Source: Prorocentrum cordatum
Lineage: Eukaryota > Sar > Dinophyceae > Prorocentrales > Prorocentraceae
Reading direction: 5' to 3'
Assembly: GCA_963575745.1 (NCBI GenBank)
Contig: CAUYUJ010004014.1
Location: forward strand, 495,707 to 559,706
DNA: 64,000 bases
The translations under genes and the position numbers were made by a program. Of this stretch, positions 9,638-20,725 are shown in pieces (positions within the stretch are counted from its first letter, which is position 1; every line of letters starts with the position of its first letter). The notes under the pieces were generated by a model that searched no databases, had not been told where the DNA came from, and was given only the letters and a program-made list of their open reading frames with translations.

Positions 9638-10522
9638 ATGTACGACTCGAGCTTTCTCGCGACATCCAGGGCCTGCTTTTCTCGCGGACTCACGACCTGG
9701 GCAGCAATGGCGGCGCAGGCGACCATGGCGGAGCAGGTGAGGGCGACGGAGCAGCAGCCAGCTGCAGCTGAGACCGAGCTCAACCCGCAGCCCACAATAG
9801 TGCAGAAGCCACACGACAGGGGGGGCTTCGGAGTGGCTGACCAGGTCACGGGCACGGCGGCGCACAGGCTGGAGATCGCGCACAACACACTCCAGAGCAC
9901 GCCCGAGGCGTTCAAGGAGGCGACCAAGCACAGCGAGATGGCACTCCACGTCCTTCACAAGCAGAGGGAGAAGGTGGTGACCACGCTTGGGCGCATGAAC
10001 GGCAGGAGCCTCAACCCGCATGAAGAAGCTGAACGCAGCCAAGCAAAGCACTACCTCAAGGAGCAGCTGCGCGACATCCACAACGCCATCAGCGCGGCGA
10101 GGAGCGCGATCGGCATCACGGACGACAAGCTCGGCAAGATGGCGCACGGACCGATGCCGTGGGAGCTCGACTACATGAGGCGCCAGGTGGATGAGATCGA
10201 CCACATCTACACCCGCTGGACCAAAGGCCCGCACGGCTACGCCTACGACGAGGCCTCCTTCGCCACCCAGAGTGCGACGGCAGCGACGGCGGCGGAGACG
10301 GAGAAGCAGGACCTCCTCCAGCCCGCGCGCAGGCCGCCATGCCCGAGTCCGAGCAAGAGCGTGCAGGGCTGGGAGAACCGTGGTGTGGTGTTGCGTGGTG
10401 AGGCCGAGGCCCCAGTCGCCGCTACTAAGGCCGACCACAACGCTGGCGCAGCGCAGAGCAGGGATGTGAGACTCTCGTCGCCAAGGGCAGCGGCTGCGGC
10501 AGGCTGGGGCATCGGGCAGTAG
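9638..10522 (+). CDS. Hypothetical helical protein, possibly LINE-associated, 294 aa
   Basis: Not recognised. Long open frame with GC-rich third positions and amphipathic helical character over residues about 60-200 (HRLEIAHNTLQSTPEAFKEA, EAERSQAKHYLKEQLRDIHN). Low-complexity Ala/Pro-rich tail from about residue 215. An internal ATG at residue 24 (9707) or 31 (9728) could be the real start. It lies 696 bp after the Gly-rich ORF in the same orientation, so it may be a further ORF of the same element or of a neighbouring one. Confidence 0.55.
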   Translation: MYDSSFLATSRACFSRGLTTWAAMAAQATMAEQVRATEQQPAAAETELNPQPTIVQKPHDRGGFGVADQVTGTAAHRLEIAHNTLQSTPEAFKEATKHSEMALHVLHKQREKVVTTLGRMNGRSLNPHEEAERSQAKHYLKEQLRDIHNAISAARSAIGITDDKLGKMAHGPMPWELDYMRRQVDEIDHIYTRWTKGPHGYAYDEASFATQSATAATAAETEKQDLLQPARRPPCPSPSKSVQGWENRGVVLRGEAEAPVAATKADHNAGAAQSRDVRLSSPRAAAAAGWGIGQ

Positions 10523-12580
10523 TGAGCTGAGAGCTTGTCCCATCGCTTCAGGCCTTGTTCTTTTTTTTACTCCCTCAGCGAGAGCATCACATGCTCGGCA
10601 GTATAGCACTTAACGCGTGAGCCAGCGCGGCCACGCCAATCCATATCACAGCCGACACAGGTGCAGGGTAGGGGATGCGAGCACAAGGCCGCCCTTCTCT
10701 TTGTTGTTGTCTCTCTTTCTTGCCGCCTGGAGGGAGTGGGGGTGAGGAGTGGGGGGAGCGAGGGTGGGTGGGCTCTCAGCGGCGGGGGGTGCGCCCAAAG
10801 AGAGAGGCAGCTCCCCTCCGCCTGCAGCAGTACTAACACCTAGCCGAGGCAGGGTTCCCCTGCTAGCGAGGCTCGGGGACCACGCCTCAAGAGAGGCGGG
10901 CCCCGTCGCCTCAGGCGGCCCCCCACAGCAAACGGGTGGGTTCGCATCCATGTTTTTCCCAGGGGTCGGCATGCCTGTCGGTAGGCGAAGTTGACAGACC
11001 CCCAAGGGCCTTATCCTTATCCTTATCCTCCTCCCCCCCTTCCCCTCCTCGCCTCCCCCCTTCGAGCACAGCCGAAGCTCGGAGGCCCAGAGGTTGGCGC
11101 CAGCGCGCGTGGATCTCGAGGCAGCAGGCGGGGCGGCAGGAGCCCGGCCGCTTCGCTCGGCGTTCCGTGTGAGTGTCTCGGGTCGGCCACCAAGGGGCGC
11201 CCCCGTGGCGGCGCCTCCAGGGCCGCCCCACGGCGCGTTCCGCGCGCGAAGCCAGGAAGAGGCCAGAGGCCCTGGCGCTGGCGAGCCAGCTAAAGAGCGC
11301 CGTCGACATCAGACTGGCCACCAAGGTGGGCGAGGCAGAAGTCTCGAGGCCAAAGGTTCGCACATTAATTTTATACATTATACATCATACATGTCACGTC
11401 ACCGCACGCCACTGACATAGCCGCACTGTCCCGGGACATCTTGAAGGGAGGGGTGGGAGCGCGCAGCAAGAAGCCATAACCAAGTGCGGGCGATAATCAA
11501 GTACCCCCCCCTTCCCCCTATTTTTTTATCCCCGACCACAGGGATCTATAGGTGGGGAAGGCGCGGAGGCCGAACTTTGTAATCCACGGAAAATTTGCGG
11601 GGATCGAAGTTGCTATCAGATCATGTTGATTAGCAACAGCATCATGGTTATGTTTTTCGTCGGGGTGTCCTGGGTGTCTTCGCTCCTCGCGCTGCGCGGT
11701 GACTTCCCGCAGCCGTGGAAGGAGCTGCTGCGTTCCGGGTGCTCCGGGTTTCCCCTCAGATGTGCCTCGCGCCCAGGTTCTCAGGGTTGGGTTTCTTGCG
11801 AGGGGTTTTTGCGGCCGCGCCCGCATTGTACAGCGCAGATCCAAGAAAATCCGCGCGGAGCGCCGAAAGTGTAGGTTTACGCAGTTGTCTGCTCCTCTAC
11901 CTGTAGGTCGGCACCGACCCCAAGATCGGCGATTCGCGCCACCGAGGAATGGTGATCCCGACCTCGGCGATAATCGTAAGATTCGTGCGTCCTGGGTGGC
12001 CGAGAGGTTATCACCGTCACCAACATCCAGGAACGTCATCCCCCCGTGGAGGCAATTTCTTGTTGGTGTTCATCGTCAGGCCCTCAAAAGACGCTCAGGT
12101 GAGGGGCAAGATGGACTCGGGAGGGGCTCTGATTTTCTGGACGTTCCTCAGAAATAGGTCGGGGAACCTGTTCGTGGCCGAGGCGTGCCGTGGCCATAAA
12201 AAGCCCTTGCGTTCCCTTTTTCTGCGCGCCCCACGACAGTCACACGATGGCTGCACCCCTGGGCGGGTGAGGCTTTTTTTGCGATGGCATGTGCCCAGCA
12301 TGTGCGACCCAGTCTAACCGCAGTTCCTGCTGAGCACGTGTGCCCAGGCATGTGCAGGGGTTGTGTGCGTTGTTGCTGGTGCTTTCCTTTTTGTTGGCTC
12401 TTGCTCTTCGTCGTTTGTCGTCGTCGCCCTCCTTCCTCCTCCGCGAGCTTTCACGCTCTTGAATCACACAGGGATCCAAAGTGAGTCCCGGGCTCCGGCT
12501 CAACATCGGTACTCTCGTACGGCCGTCCTCCTAGACCATAACGTGTGGCGGCACCTCGCCTCGGCCTTGTCTGTCATCAG
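10523..12580. other. No gene recognised
   Basis: Unique-looking mixed sequence. A short protein-like stretch (PEALALASQLKSAVDIRLATK, near 11270-11330) could be an exon remnant but has no support around it. 11995-12020 resembles a tRNA A box and was rejected. Nothing else can be supported. Confidence 0.4.
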
Positions 12581-12589
12581 GCTCATCAC

Positions 12590-12800
12590 ACACCCGCATG
12601 TGTCTGCACATGTGCATGGGGCTCTAAATGTCCGCCTGCGGAAAGTTTGCGAAAATGGCGTATCGGTCAGCGGCACATGCACGCACATGCCGCACATGCT
12701 TGTGCGATCTCCCCTCGGATGGCCGCACGTGCCCGCACATGCGCACGCATGCGTTGAAGCGCGTCCGCACGTGCCGACGCACGTGCGCGCGCATGCTCAC
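12590..12800. repeat. Degenerate GCACATG/GCACGTG repeat
   Basis: A run of CACATGCGCA- and GCACGTGC-type heptamers (for example GCACATGCACGCACATGC) on a background without a gene. The motif is largely self-complementary. Confidence 0.7.
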
Positions 12801-13017
12801 AGAACCTCCTGGGATCACCAGAAGGGTCTCCCGAGCGTCTCCACACCTTCCCAGGGTTTGCCAGGGCTCCCCACCGCCTCCACCGGTCATGGAGGGGGGC
12901 CTTCCCAGTCCCCCCGGCCCGCAGCCTCCCAGTCCCATCGGAAGGGCCTCCAGGGCCACGCTGGGCCTCCCATGGCCAACCGAGTCTTCCAGGGGCTCCC
13001 AGGTACCTCCCAGAGCC

Positions 13018-13202
13018 TACTCCAGATTTCGTAAATAAAAGGGAGGGGGTCTGGACCCTCCAAGACAAGCCATTTCAGACCTCCCCCGTGGGAGAACCCT
13101 CCAAAACATCGTCCCCAGAACCCCCAGGCCCTCCAAGATAGCCTGGAAGAGACCCCCCCCCGAAATGAGACCCCCCTCCCTTTATTACGAAATCTGGAGT
13201 AC
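13018..13202. mobile_element. TACTCC-family TIR element, copy C (best preserved)
   Basis: 185 bp. Left end TACTCCAGATTTCGTAAATA; right end TTATTACGAAATCTGGAGTA, inverted over about 30 bp with single-base indels. No ORF of meaning, so non-autonomous (MITE-like). Confidence 0.88.
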
Positions 13203-13720
13203 CTGGTTTTGCGTAATATCGCCGAAGCCGTAGCCTTGGGGACCCCTAGGGCTGTCTCGGAGCGCTGGAAGGCCGAGAACGAGGACACGCTGAAATCGGG
13301 CAACCAGCGAGGACAGTCAATGAGGTGTGCTGATTGGGACCCTCTTTGGGGAGTCTCTTGAAGCCCACATGGGGCGTCTTCCCGGCGTCTGTTCCGCACC
13401 AAAGTCATTAACCCTTTTGGGGGGCCTTCTTGCCCTTGTGGCCAGTCTCGAGCCCTGTGGCCCTCGGGCGGGAAACCCCGAGAGCGCCCAGGAGCGCCCA
13501 GACTTCGGAGTCGTATGCTTCGTGAGCATATGCGGAGGACTTCGCTTGAGGCACCGCGGCGGAAACATGATGCACGTGTATATACAGTCCCGTTGTTTAT
13601 ACATGTTCCGCGTGCGGATCATGTTTAAAATGCAGGGATTTAGTATTAATTATCCCAGTGCGACCCTACCTAGGAGTTGGAGCCTCTAGGAAAGCAACAT
13701 TAGCAGGAGCGTGCAGCAAC
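13203..13720. other. No gene recognised
   Basis: Mixed sequence between a TACTCC element and the GCTAT array. The frame at 13327-13689 has no domain, and its first half resembles the GGCCTTCTTGCC-type repeat. Confidence 0.4.
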
Positions 13721-13722
13721 GC

Positions 13723-13846
13723 TATGCTGTGCTGTGCTATGCTATGCTATGCTATGCTATGCTATGCTGCGCAATGCTATGCTGGGCTAGACTAGGCTAT
13801 GATATGCTATGATATGCTGCGCTATGCTATGCTATGCTATGCTTTT
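13723..13846 (+). repeat. (GCTAT)n microsatellite
   Basis: Pentamer repeat GCTAT/GCTGT, about 24 units with substitutions. Confidence 0.92.
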
Positions 13847-14374
13847 GCTTTGCCTGCGCTTTTGCCTCACTTTTGTCGTTGCTGTTGCTGTTGCTTGGCA
13901 CCCAGGGAGCGCAAATGGGGGAACCGCGCGTTTGCTTTTACCTTTGTTGTTGCTTTTGCTTGGCTCCCAGGGGACTGGGGGAACCGCCCGGGGCGCTTTC
14001 CACTGCCTGGCCCCTTTAAGCTACAGAGTAAGAACCCTTCTATGCAGAGCCTAGGTAGGGAAAAACGGCAATGAGTTCATGCATAAGTTTGTCAATAAAT
14101 TATTCATTATTCGAAATCCTCTATGCTCACAAATCCTATGTATTAAGAACTGCCCTGCACATATGTGTATCAATATAGAAAGGCCCCTTCAAACTGGCCG
14201 GTTGACGGCCAATCCAGGACCTCCCAGCCTCTTTAAGAAAAATGTTGCGAAGTCGACATCTTCGTTTTCGACATGGAAACTATAGCGCCCATGCTGGAAA
14301 GCGGGCGGCAGAAGTGTGACGTGGCGCACATCCCGCGCGGAAGGGCGAAATGTGGCCATCGCTGCGGCCCCGCG

Positions 14375-14561
14375 TACTCCAGATTTCGTAATGAAAGGAA
14401 GGGGGTCACAACTCTCCCAGACGAGAAGCTTCAGACCCCCCCAGACCATCCATGAAAGGGCGGCCCTCTGCCCAGACCCCCCCCCCGAACCCTCCAAGGC
14501 AGCTCAAATCAGACCCCCCCCAAATGCGACCCCCCCCCACTTCATTATGAAATCCAAAGTA
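14375..14561. mobile_element. TACTCC-family TIR element, copy D
   Basis: Left end TACTCCAGATTTCGTAATGA; right end TTCATTATGAAATCCAAAGTA. The interior has the family's C runs but is diverged from copies B and C. Confidence 0.8.
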
Positions 14562-14829
14562 AGTTTGTAGAGATTTGAATTTGCGCGCGGGCGCGCCGCA
14601 CACTTTAGCACGCCACATATCTGGTCGACGCGCGAGCGGGCGAAGATGCCGTTCTCGCGTCGGCGCCGCACACAAAGTTCGCCTGGAGGTGGCGTTCCTG
14701 CCTCGGCGCGGTGCCCTCCCTTGTTCTCCGCTGGATGCGGCAGTTCGGCCAACCCCTCCTGACGTTTCCCTGAGGAAAAGTTAAAAAGGCTTAATACATG
14801 TATATATAAGATATATGTATACGTATTAA

Positions 14830-17110
14830 AATATATTTTTTGTATAACAAAAAAAGCCTGAGCAAGGTTTTAGGGCGGTGTTTGTCAAAGGATTTCCCCT
14901 GAAACCCTCCAACCACGTTTTTCTGAGGAAGGTTTTAGGATGGCTGTTTTGGAAGATTCCCTTCGGAACCTTGGAGCATCTGAGGAAAGATTCCCCAAAC
15001 AAATCAACAAAAAATCTGTATGCGGAAGATGTTCGGAAGGTTGTTTTGGAGGATCCCCCCAACAACCTTCCAAGCATCTTCCTGAACTGAAAAGGGTTGG
15101 AAGGTTTGTTCGAGGATTCCTCCGAAAAGCGTTCAGAAACTTTCTTGGGGAAGGTCTGAAGAGGTGTTTGAGAGAATTCCTCAAAAAAACCTTCTTGAAC
15201 ATTTTCCTGACGAAGGTGTTTCAGAGGGTCCTCCCCAAAAACCTTCCAAAACCTTCCCCGGGAAAAAATGTAGGACAGTTTTTTTGTCGTGAGGATTCCC
15301 CCACACACCTTCTTTCAAACACCATCATGAGGAAGGTTGTATGACGGTTTTTAGGTAGGCTCCAACAGAAAATTGTCCACTACAATCACGATCTCTCTTG
15401 GGGAAGGTCCTGGGAAGGTTTCACGAAGAATATCGAAAAAACACTTCAACAACGATGTTGCGCTTTTGTTTCGGAAGATGCTTGAGAATATTATTCCAAC
15501 AACCTTCCTCCATAAGTTTTGTTCATAAGGTTGTTAGGATGATTCCTTGAAGAAGAAGAAGAAAAAAACAACAAACCAACAACAACAACAATATGTGCAT
15601 ATATATATATGTGTGTATGGATATGTATATGTATGCATATAACAAAAGACAAACAGAGAAATACCAAAACACAAAGAAACAAAAACAAACAACACAACTA
15701 CAAGAAAATGAAAAACAAACTTGGGGAGGTGTTGGGAATGTGCGTTTGAGGGGGAATCCCCCAAAAAACCTCCCAACAACCTTCTTGGGGAAGGTGTTAC
15801 AACGATTGTTAGACAGGTTTCAGAAGAAAATAACACAAAACAAAACAAAAAACTAAACAAAATAAATCCAACAATTCTCTCGCAGAAGATGTTGAGAAGG
15901 TTGTTTCTAAAAAGACTGATCAACCAAATGTTGAAGACATCTTATTGGGGGAATGACAACAATTTCAAACACCTTCCTGAGGAAGGCGGCTAAAATGATC
16001 AAGTTTAAAAACGTCAAACAAAAACTCCCCGAGAGAGGCTCTGGGGACGGATTGGTCATGCGGATCCTTCCAAAAATTGTCCGAACATGTTCCTGAAGAA
16101 GGGGTTACTACGGCTGCGCGGGAGGATTCCCAAAAAAACCTCCCAAAAATCTTGTTGGTGAAGGTTTTAGGACCTTAGGGAGGGTTTCGGGAGGAATCCT
16201 CCAAAAACCGTCCTCGAAAGTTCCCCAAGGAGGTTGCTGGAAGGTTGTCGAAAGAGGAATATTCCTAACAAGGGTTTTGGAGGAACCCTGTTCAAAAAAA
16301 CATCCCAAAACCTTCCTGAGCAAGGTTGTCGGCAAGCTTTGTCCCAGGACAGGGTTTTATGTTGGAGAGTGGAGATCGTTTAAAAAACCTTCCAACAACC
16401 TTCCTCATGAAAGTTTTCGGATGGTTGTTGGGGGGGTCCTCTTTAAAACCTTCCTGAATCCTTCCTCCGACAGGTTGTTGGGTGTTTGGAGGAATCCCCC
16501 AAGAACCCTTCCAAAAGGTGTTTTTTGTTGCAGTGTTGCTGGAAGATGTTTGGAAGGTTGTTTTGAAGGTGTTTTGGGAAGGTGTTTGGAAGATTGGTTG
16601 GAAGTCTCGAACGGCTTTCGGGGAGTGCGCGAAATGATGTTGGAAGGTTTGTTGTGACAGGTGTTTGGAGAAAGTTGTTGTGACAGGTTTTCCAGCTTTT
16701 GGACTGGATAGGGCGATCTCGCTAAATGTTGGAAGGTTTTTTTGGAGGATCTTTGAAAGAGTGTGGAAGGTTTTGTAAAGGTGTTTGGAAGGTGTGTGGA
16801 ACGTTTGGTTGGCAAAACCTTCCGAAAGCCTTCCTCTCCTCCCACCTGGAGACTGGGAAAAATGTTCCAATAGCAACTTTCCAGAAGGTGTTTGGAAGGT
16901 TGTTTGGAGGATTCCTCATGACACTGTCCAAGAACCTTCCTCCGAAACGCTCCCGGAAGGAATCCTCTGAAAGACCTTCCAACAACCTTCTTCAGGATGG
17001 TTTTTGGAAGGGTAAACCATCCTGGATCCTTTCCGAGGAAGGTTGTTGGCAGGTGTTTGAGAGGAAAATGTTCTGAAACCTTCCAGAGGAAGGTTTTTGA
17101 AGGTTCTATC
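14830..17110. repeat. Degenerate palindromic CTTCC/GGAAG repeat tract
   Basis: About 2.3 kb of AT-richer sequence made of GGAAGGTTTT and AACCTTCC words, punctuated by the self-complementary core CTTCCTGAGGAAGG (exact at 15966; variants near 14922, 15202, 16310, 17083). Units of roughly 60-120 bp are strongly diverged. Frames on both strands are translations of the repeat. A non-repeat A-rich/TATA-rich patch lies at 15550-15720. Confidence 0.8.
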
Positions 17111-17499
17111 TACATGGATCAGCGAACAAAAAATTGAGTGGTGACGGCGACGACGACGAAAACGAAAACGAAAACGAAAAAGCCTTTCACACACGCCGAC
17201 AGGATCGGTGGATTAAACAATGAGCGTTTGCACATGTGGCAAGCGCTGTGGCGAGAGCGTCTGCTGGATTGCGGTTTCATTGTGCGTACCTTTGAACGTG
17301 ACAAGACTTGGAGTTTGAGCACAATGTGTAAAAGATCCAAGAACGGTTCGATTTGACCAAAATTGTTGACAACCTCGGTTCGGCACTCATGTGTGTAAGG
17401 CAGTATGCGGGACAGGCGAGGAACAATACAGGCGGTGTCGGGGAAGAGAGGAGAGAACAACATGTCATATGGAGTTATGTAGAGGGAAGCGGAGGAGGA

Positions 17500-17970
17500 G
17501 GAAGGTGATGTTTCTTGGAGGCTTCATGGAGCCTCCTTGGGGCCTCCTGCGGGGGTCATGAGTTCTTCGCGTATGCAGATGAGAGGTCACCTGTGAGTCT
17601 CCAAATTGATACGTGTCTTTCGGAGACTGTCTTCTTGGGGGGCCTCGCCATGCTGCTTTGGGCCAACTTGGTGCGCTTTAGAGTCGTCTCAGAGGTCTCT
17701 GGGGCCGTCTTGGGACCCTCTTGGAGCCTCTTGGGCATTCTGGGGGCCCTCTTGACCCGTAACGTGGCCCGCTTCGGGGGTTGGGGGCCGTGTTGGCGTC
17801 ATGTTGGAGGCTTTTGTGGCCGTCTTCGGTTGTCGGAAGCGAGCTAAAAAGCATGACAAGCTATGATGTTGGTGTATTTGGGCTGTACTGGGCTCTCCTG
17901 GACGGCCTCTTGGAACCCGAGTAGGCAGTCTTGAAGCCACCTGGGGCCGTCTTGGAGCCATCTTGACCTT
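17500..17970. repeat. Degenerate GGGCCGTCTTGG minisatellite block
   Basis: Units such as GGGGCCGTCTTGG and GGGGGCCCTCTTG with variable spacing. Non-coding; frames give Gly/Leu/Trp-rich low complexity. Confidence 0.75.
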
Positions 17971-18189
17971 TCAGAAGTCACGCGGGCCTCCCCGGGATAC
18001 TATCTTGCTGCTCCCGCAAAGGTCGAGCACGAGGACCAGGAGGATGAGGACAAGGGGGATGGGAAAGGAATGGCAGGGGGAGGGCAGGAGCGAAGGAGTA
18101 GCAGAAGGAGTGGGGAATGATGGAGGATAAAAGTGCAAGAGGACGGAACAGGAGGCGGTCGCGCATGCGGTCAACAGCGCAGAGCATGC

Positions 18190-18370
18190 AGAGAGAGTGA
18201 GAGAGGGAGAAAGAGAAGGAGAGAGAAAGAGAGAGAGAGGGAGAGGTAGGGACGGAGAAGGAAAGAGAGAGGGAGGGAGAGGGAGAGAGAGAGAGAGAGA
18301 GGGAGAGAGAGAGAGAGAGGGAGAGAGAACGAAGAGAGAGAGAGAGAGACAGAGAGAGAGTGTGTGTGTG
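18190..18370 (+). repeat. (GA)n purine tract
   Basis: GAGAGA with GGGA interruptions for about 180 bp; polypurine strand asymmetry. Confidence 0.9.
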
Positions 18371-18799
18371 CGCTTGTGTGTGTGAAATAGAGGGGGAACA
18401 GCAACAAGCAAGAGAGAAGGATAATGAGGGAGGCGGGGAGGAGGAAGCAGGAGGGAGGCGGTGGAGGAGCAGCAGCAGAGCACGCACGAGGAAGGAGCCC
18501 CATTCCTCCCGGTTCCCCCCCGCATGCACACGCGGCACACAGGGCAGATGGTCAACGTTTGCCACTTCCACCCCCTCGGCCAGTACTGGTGGGCTGGGGG
18601 GCCACCCGCGCGGGCAGACGAGACGACGTGTTCCCTGTGGAGAGAGCCACGCGGCCTCCAGAAGGGAGCTCGCTCGGTGTTCCCGTCGGGCTGTCCGAGG
18701 GGCCCCCGCAGAGGACCCCGGCTGAGCAGTGGTCGGGGGCGGCCAAGCTGGGGCTGAGGATTGGGGAGGTGCGGGCATCATGGCCGGGGCCATGAGGTC

Positions 18800-19160
18800 T
18801 CCTCCGCCCTCCTCCTCCTCCTCCTCCTCCTCCTCCTCCTCCTCCTCCTCCCTCCTCCTCCTCCTCCCCCTCCTCCTCCTCCTCCTCCTCCTCCTCCTCC
18901 TCCTCCTCCTCCTCCTCCTCCTCCTCCCCCTCCCCCCCTCCTCCCCCCCGCCTCCCCCCTCCTCCTCCTCCTCCTCCCCCCCTCCTCCCCCCTCCTCCCC
19001 TCCTCCTCCTCCTCCTCCTCCTCCTCCTCCTCCTCCTCCCCCCTCCTCCTCCTCCCCCTCCTCCCCCTCCTCCTCCTCCTCCTCCCCCTCCTCCTCCTCC
19101 TCCTCATCCCCCTCCCCCTCCTCCTCCTCCTCCCCCCTCCTCCTCCTCCTCCCGAGCGTT
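18800..19160 (+). repeat. (TCC)n array, about 360 bp
   Basis: Nearly pure TCC units with CCC interruptions, giving Ser, Leu or Pro runs forward and Glu, Arg or Gly runs in reverse. No gene despite very long frames. Confidence 0.95.
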
Positions 19161-19394
19161 CCGTTCAGCACGTCCCCAGGGCCCCCCGTCGTCCTTGCAC
19201 GCGCGTCGAGCAGAGATGGCGCTCCTTCGCTTTTGGGCTTCCCCGCCTCGGGGTGGTTCGTTTGCGGTGTCTTCGCGGGGCAGCGTGCCTTCGGCCACGG
19301 TGCTCGGCTTCTGACTGTGCCCAGAGGTTGTTGAAAAGTAGGCAGGTTGGGATCCCAAGATCAGAATCTATTTCAGGTGCCTTCCTCAGGAAAG

Positions 19395-19555
19395 CTCCGG
19401 CTCGGTTCGGTTCGGTTAGGTTCCGAAGCGCCTCCAGTTCGGTTCGGTTCGGTTCGGTGTCGTAATCTTCCGGTTCGGTTCGGTTCGGTTCGGTACTCTT
19501 TTTTTTGTTTCCGGTTCGGACCGGTTCCTGTTCCGGTTCGGTCCGGTTCCGACCA
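19395..19555 (+). repeat. (CGGTT)n microsatellite, block 1
   Basis: GGTTCGGTTCGGTTCGG pentamer runs with CCGGTTC variants. Confidence 0.9.
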
Positions 19556-19669
19556 GATCGCCGTCGAGGAGCGGTTCCGACCCCAGGCGATCCGATTTCG
19601 CTGCGCTCCTTTCGATGCCGATGGTTCGGAGGAGTAGGATGAGGAAGAGGAGGAGGAGGAGGAGGAGGA

Positions 19670-19930
19670 GCTGCAAAGGGGCCCCAAACCTTCAAAGGGG
19701 CCCCAGGGCCCCAAACCCGCATAGGGGCCCCAAAGGGGCCCCAAACTTCCAAAGGAGCCCCAAAGGAGCCCCAAACCCGCATAGGGGCCCCAAAGGGCAT
19801 CCAAAGGGGCCCCAAAGGGGCCCCAAACCCCCAAAAGGGGGCCCAAAGGGGCCCCAAACCCCAAAGGGGCCCCAAAGGGGCCCCAAACCCGCATAGGGGC
19901 CCAAAAGGGGCCCCAAACCCAAAAGGAAAG
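19670..19930 (+). repeat. AAAGGGGCCCC palindromic minisatellite
   Basis: About 18 units of CCAAAGGGGCCCCAAA with ACCCGCATA inserts. Each unit contains the self-complementary GGGGCCCC. Confidence 0.92.
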
Positions 19931-20029
19931 GGGGGTTTGTCGGGGTGGCTGCAGCAGACTGCTGGTGGCCCGGTTCCCGCAGCAGACTGCCGATCATCCT
20001 CCCTCCTCCTCCCTCCGTGGCCAGTTTTC

Positions 20030-20220
20030 CGGTTCGCTCCGGTTCGGTCCGGTTCGGGCCGGTTCGGCGGGGGGAGGTTCGGCCCGGTTCGGAGTCCCGG
20101 TTCGGTTGGGTTCGGTTCGGTGTCGTAATTTTCCTGTTCGGTTCGGTTCGGTTCCCATTGACAAAAAACACCAGTTCGCGCTGGTTCGGTTCGGCCAGTT
20201 CGGTTCGGTTCCGGAACCAT
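20030..20220 (+). repeat. (CGGTT)n microsatellite, block 2
   Basis: Same pentamer as 19395-19555, resumed after the GGGGCCCC block, so the latter interrupts one larger CGGTT array. Confidence 0.9.
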
Positions 20221-20639
20221 CCTGCTTCCTGTTGCCGCCGACTCTGAAGGGGGACGACGACGCTGACGCTCTGAAGCCTTTTGGAGCTGACCCTCTTGGG
20301 AGCTTCTTGGGCCCTGTCGGGGTGCCTCTTGGGGTACGTCTTGGGAAAGTCCGTGCGCACGGGCTTGGAGCCACTTTGGAGCGGATCTGAGGCCTCTTGG
20401 AGGCATGTAGGAAAATACGCAGCACCCCGCAACAGCAGATCAGAGTGAGTAGGCTGCTTCTGGGGAGGGGTTCGGGAGGAGGGGGAGGGGTGGGGGGCCA
20501 CCCCTTTGGACCCCAGGGGGGGACGGCATTCTGACTCGGGACTCCCCCCCCGAGACACCCCCCGGGACACCTCCCCAGGACTACCCCCCCTGGCGGGGAA
20601 GGAATCACGGGGAAGGAGTTTCCCTTCGACGTTGCTCCA

Positions 20640-20692
20640 TTTCTCTGTGGCTGACGCGTTTGAGGAGGAGGGACCAAGGAAAGGGGGAGAGC

Positions 20693-20725
<33 letters not shown>

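Noticed and set aside
11995-12080. tRNA gene: TGGCCGAGAGGTTA resembles the A box of tRNA-Leu or tRNA-Ser.
   Set aside because: No GGTTCRA T-loop at the right distance and no acceptor-stem complementarity.
10523-14000. CRISPR-like arrays or prokaryotic gene clusters.
   Set aside because: No regularly spaced identical repeats with unique spacers anywhere; the repeats are contiguous or degenerate, and the window is eukaryotic.
17978-19465. Long ORFs on both strands with poly-Glu, poly-Gly, poly-Leu or poly-Pro runs.
   Set aside because: Translations of GA and TCC arrays; similar products arise in all six frames.
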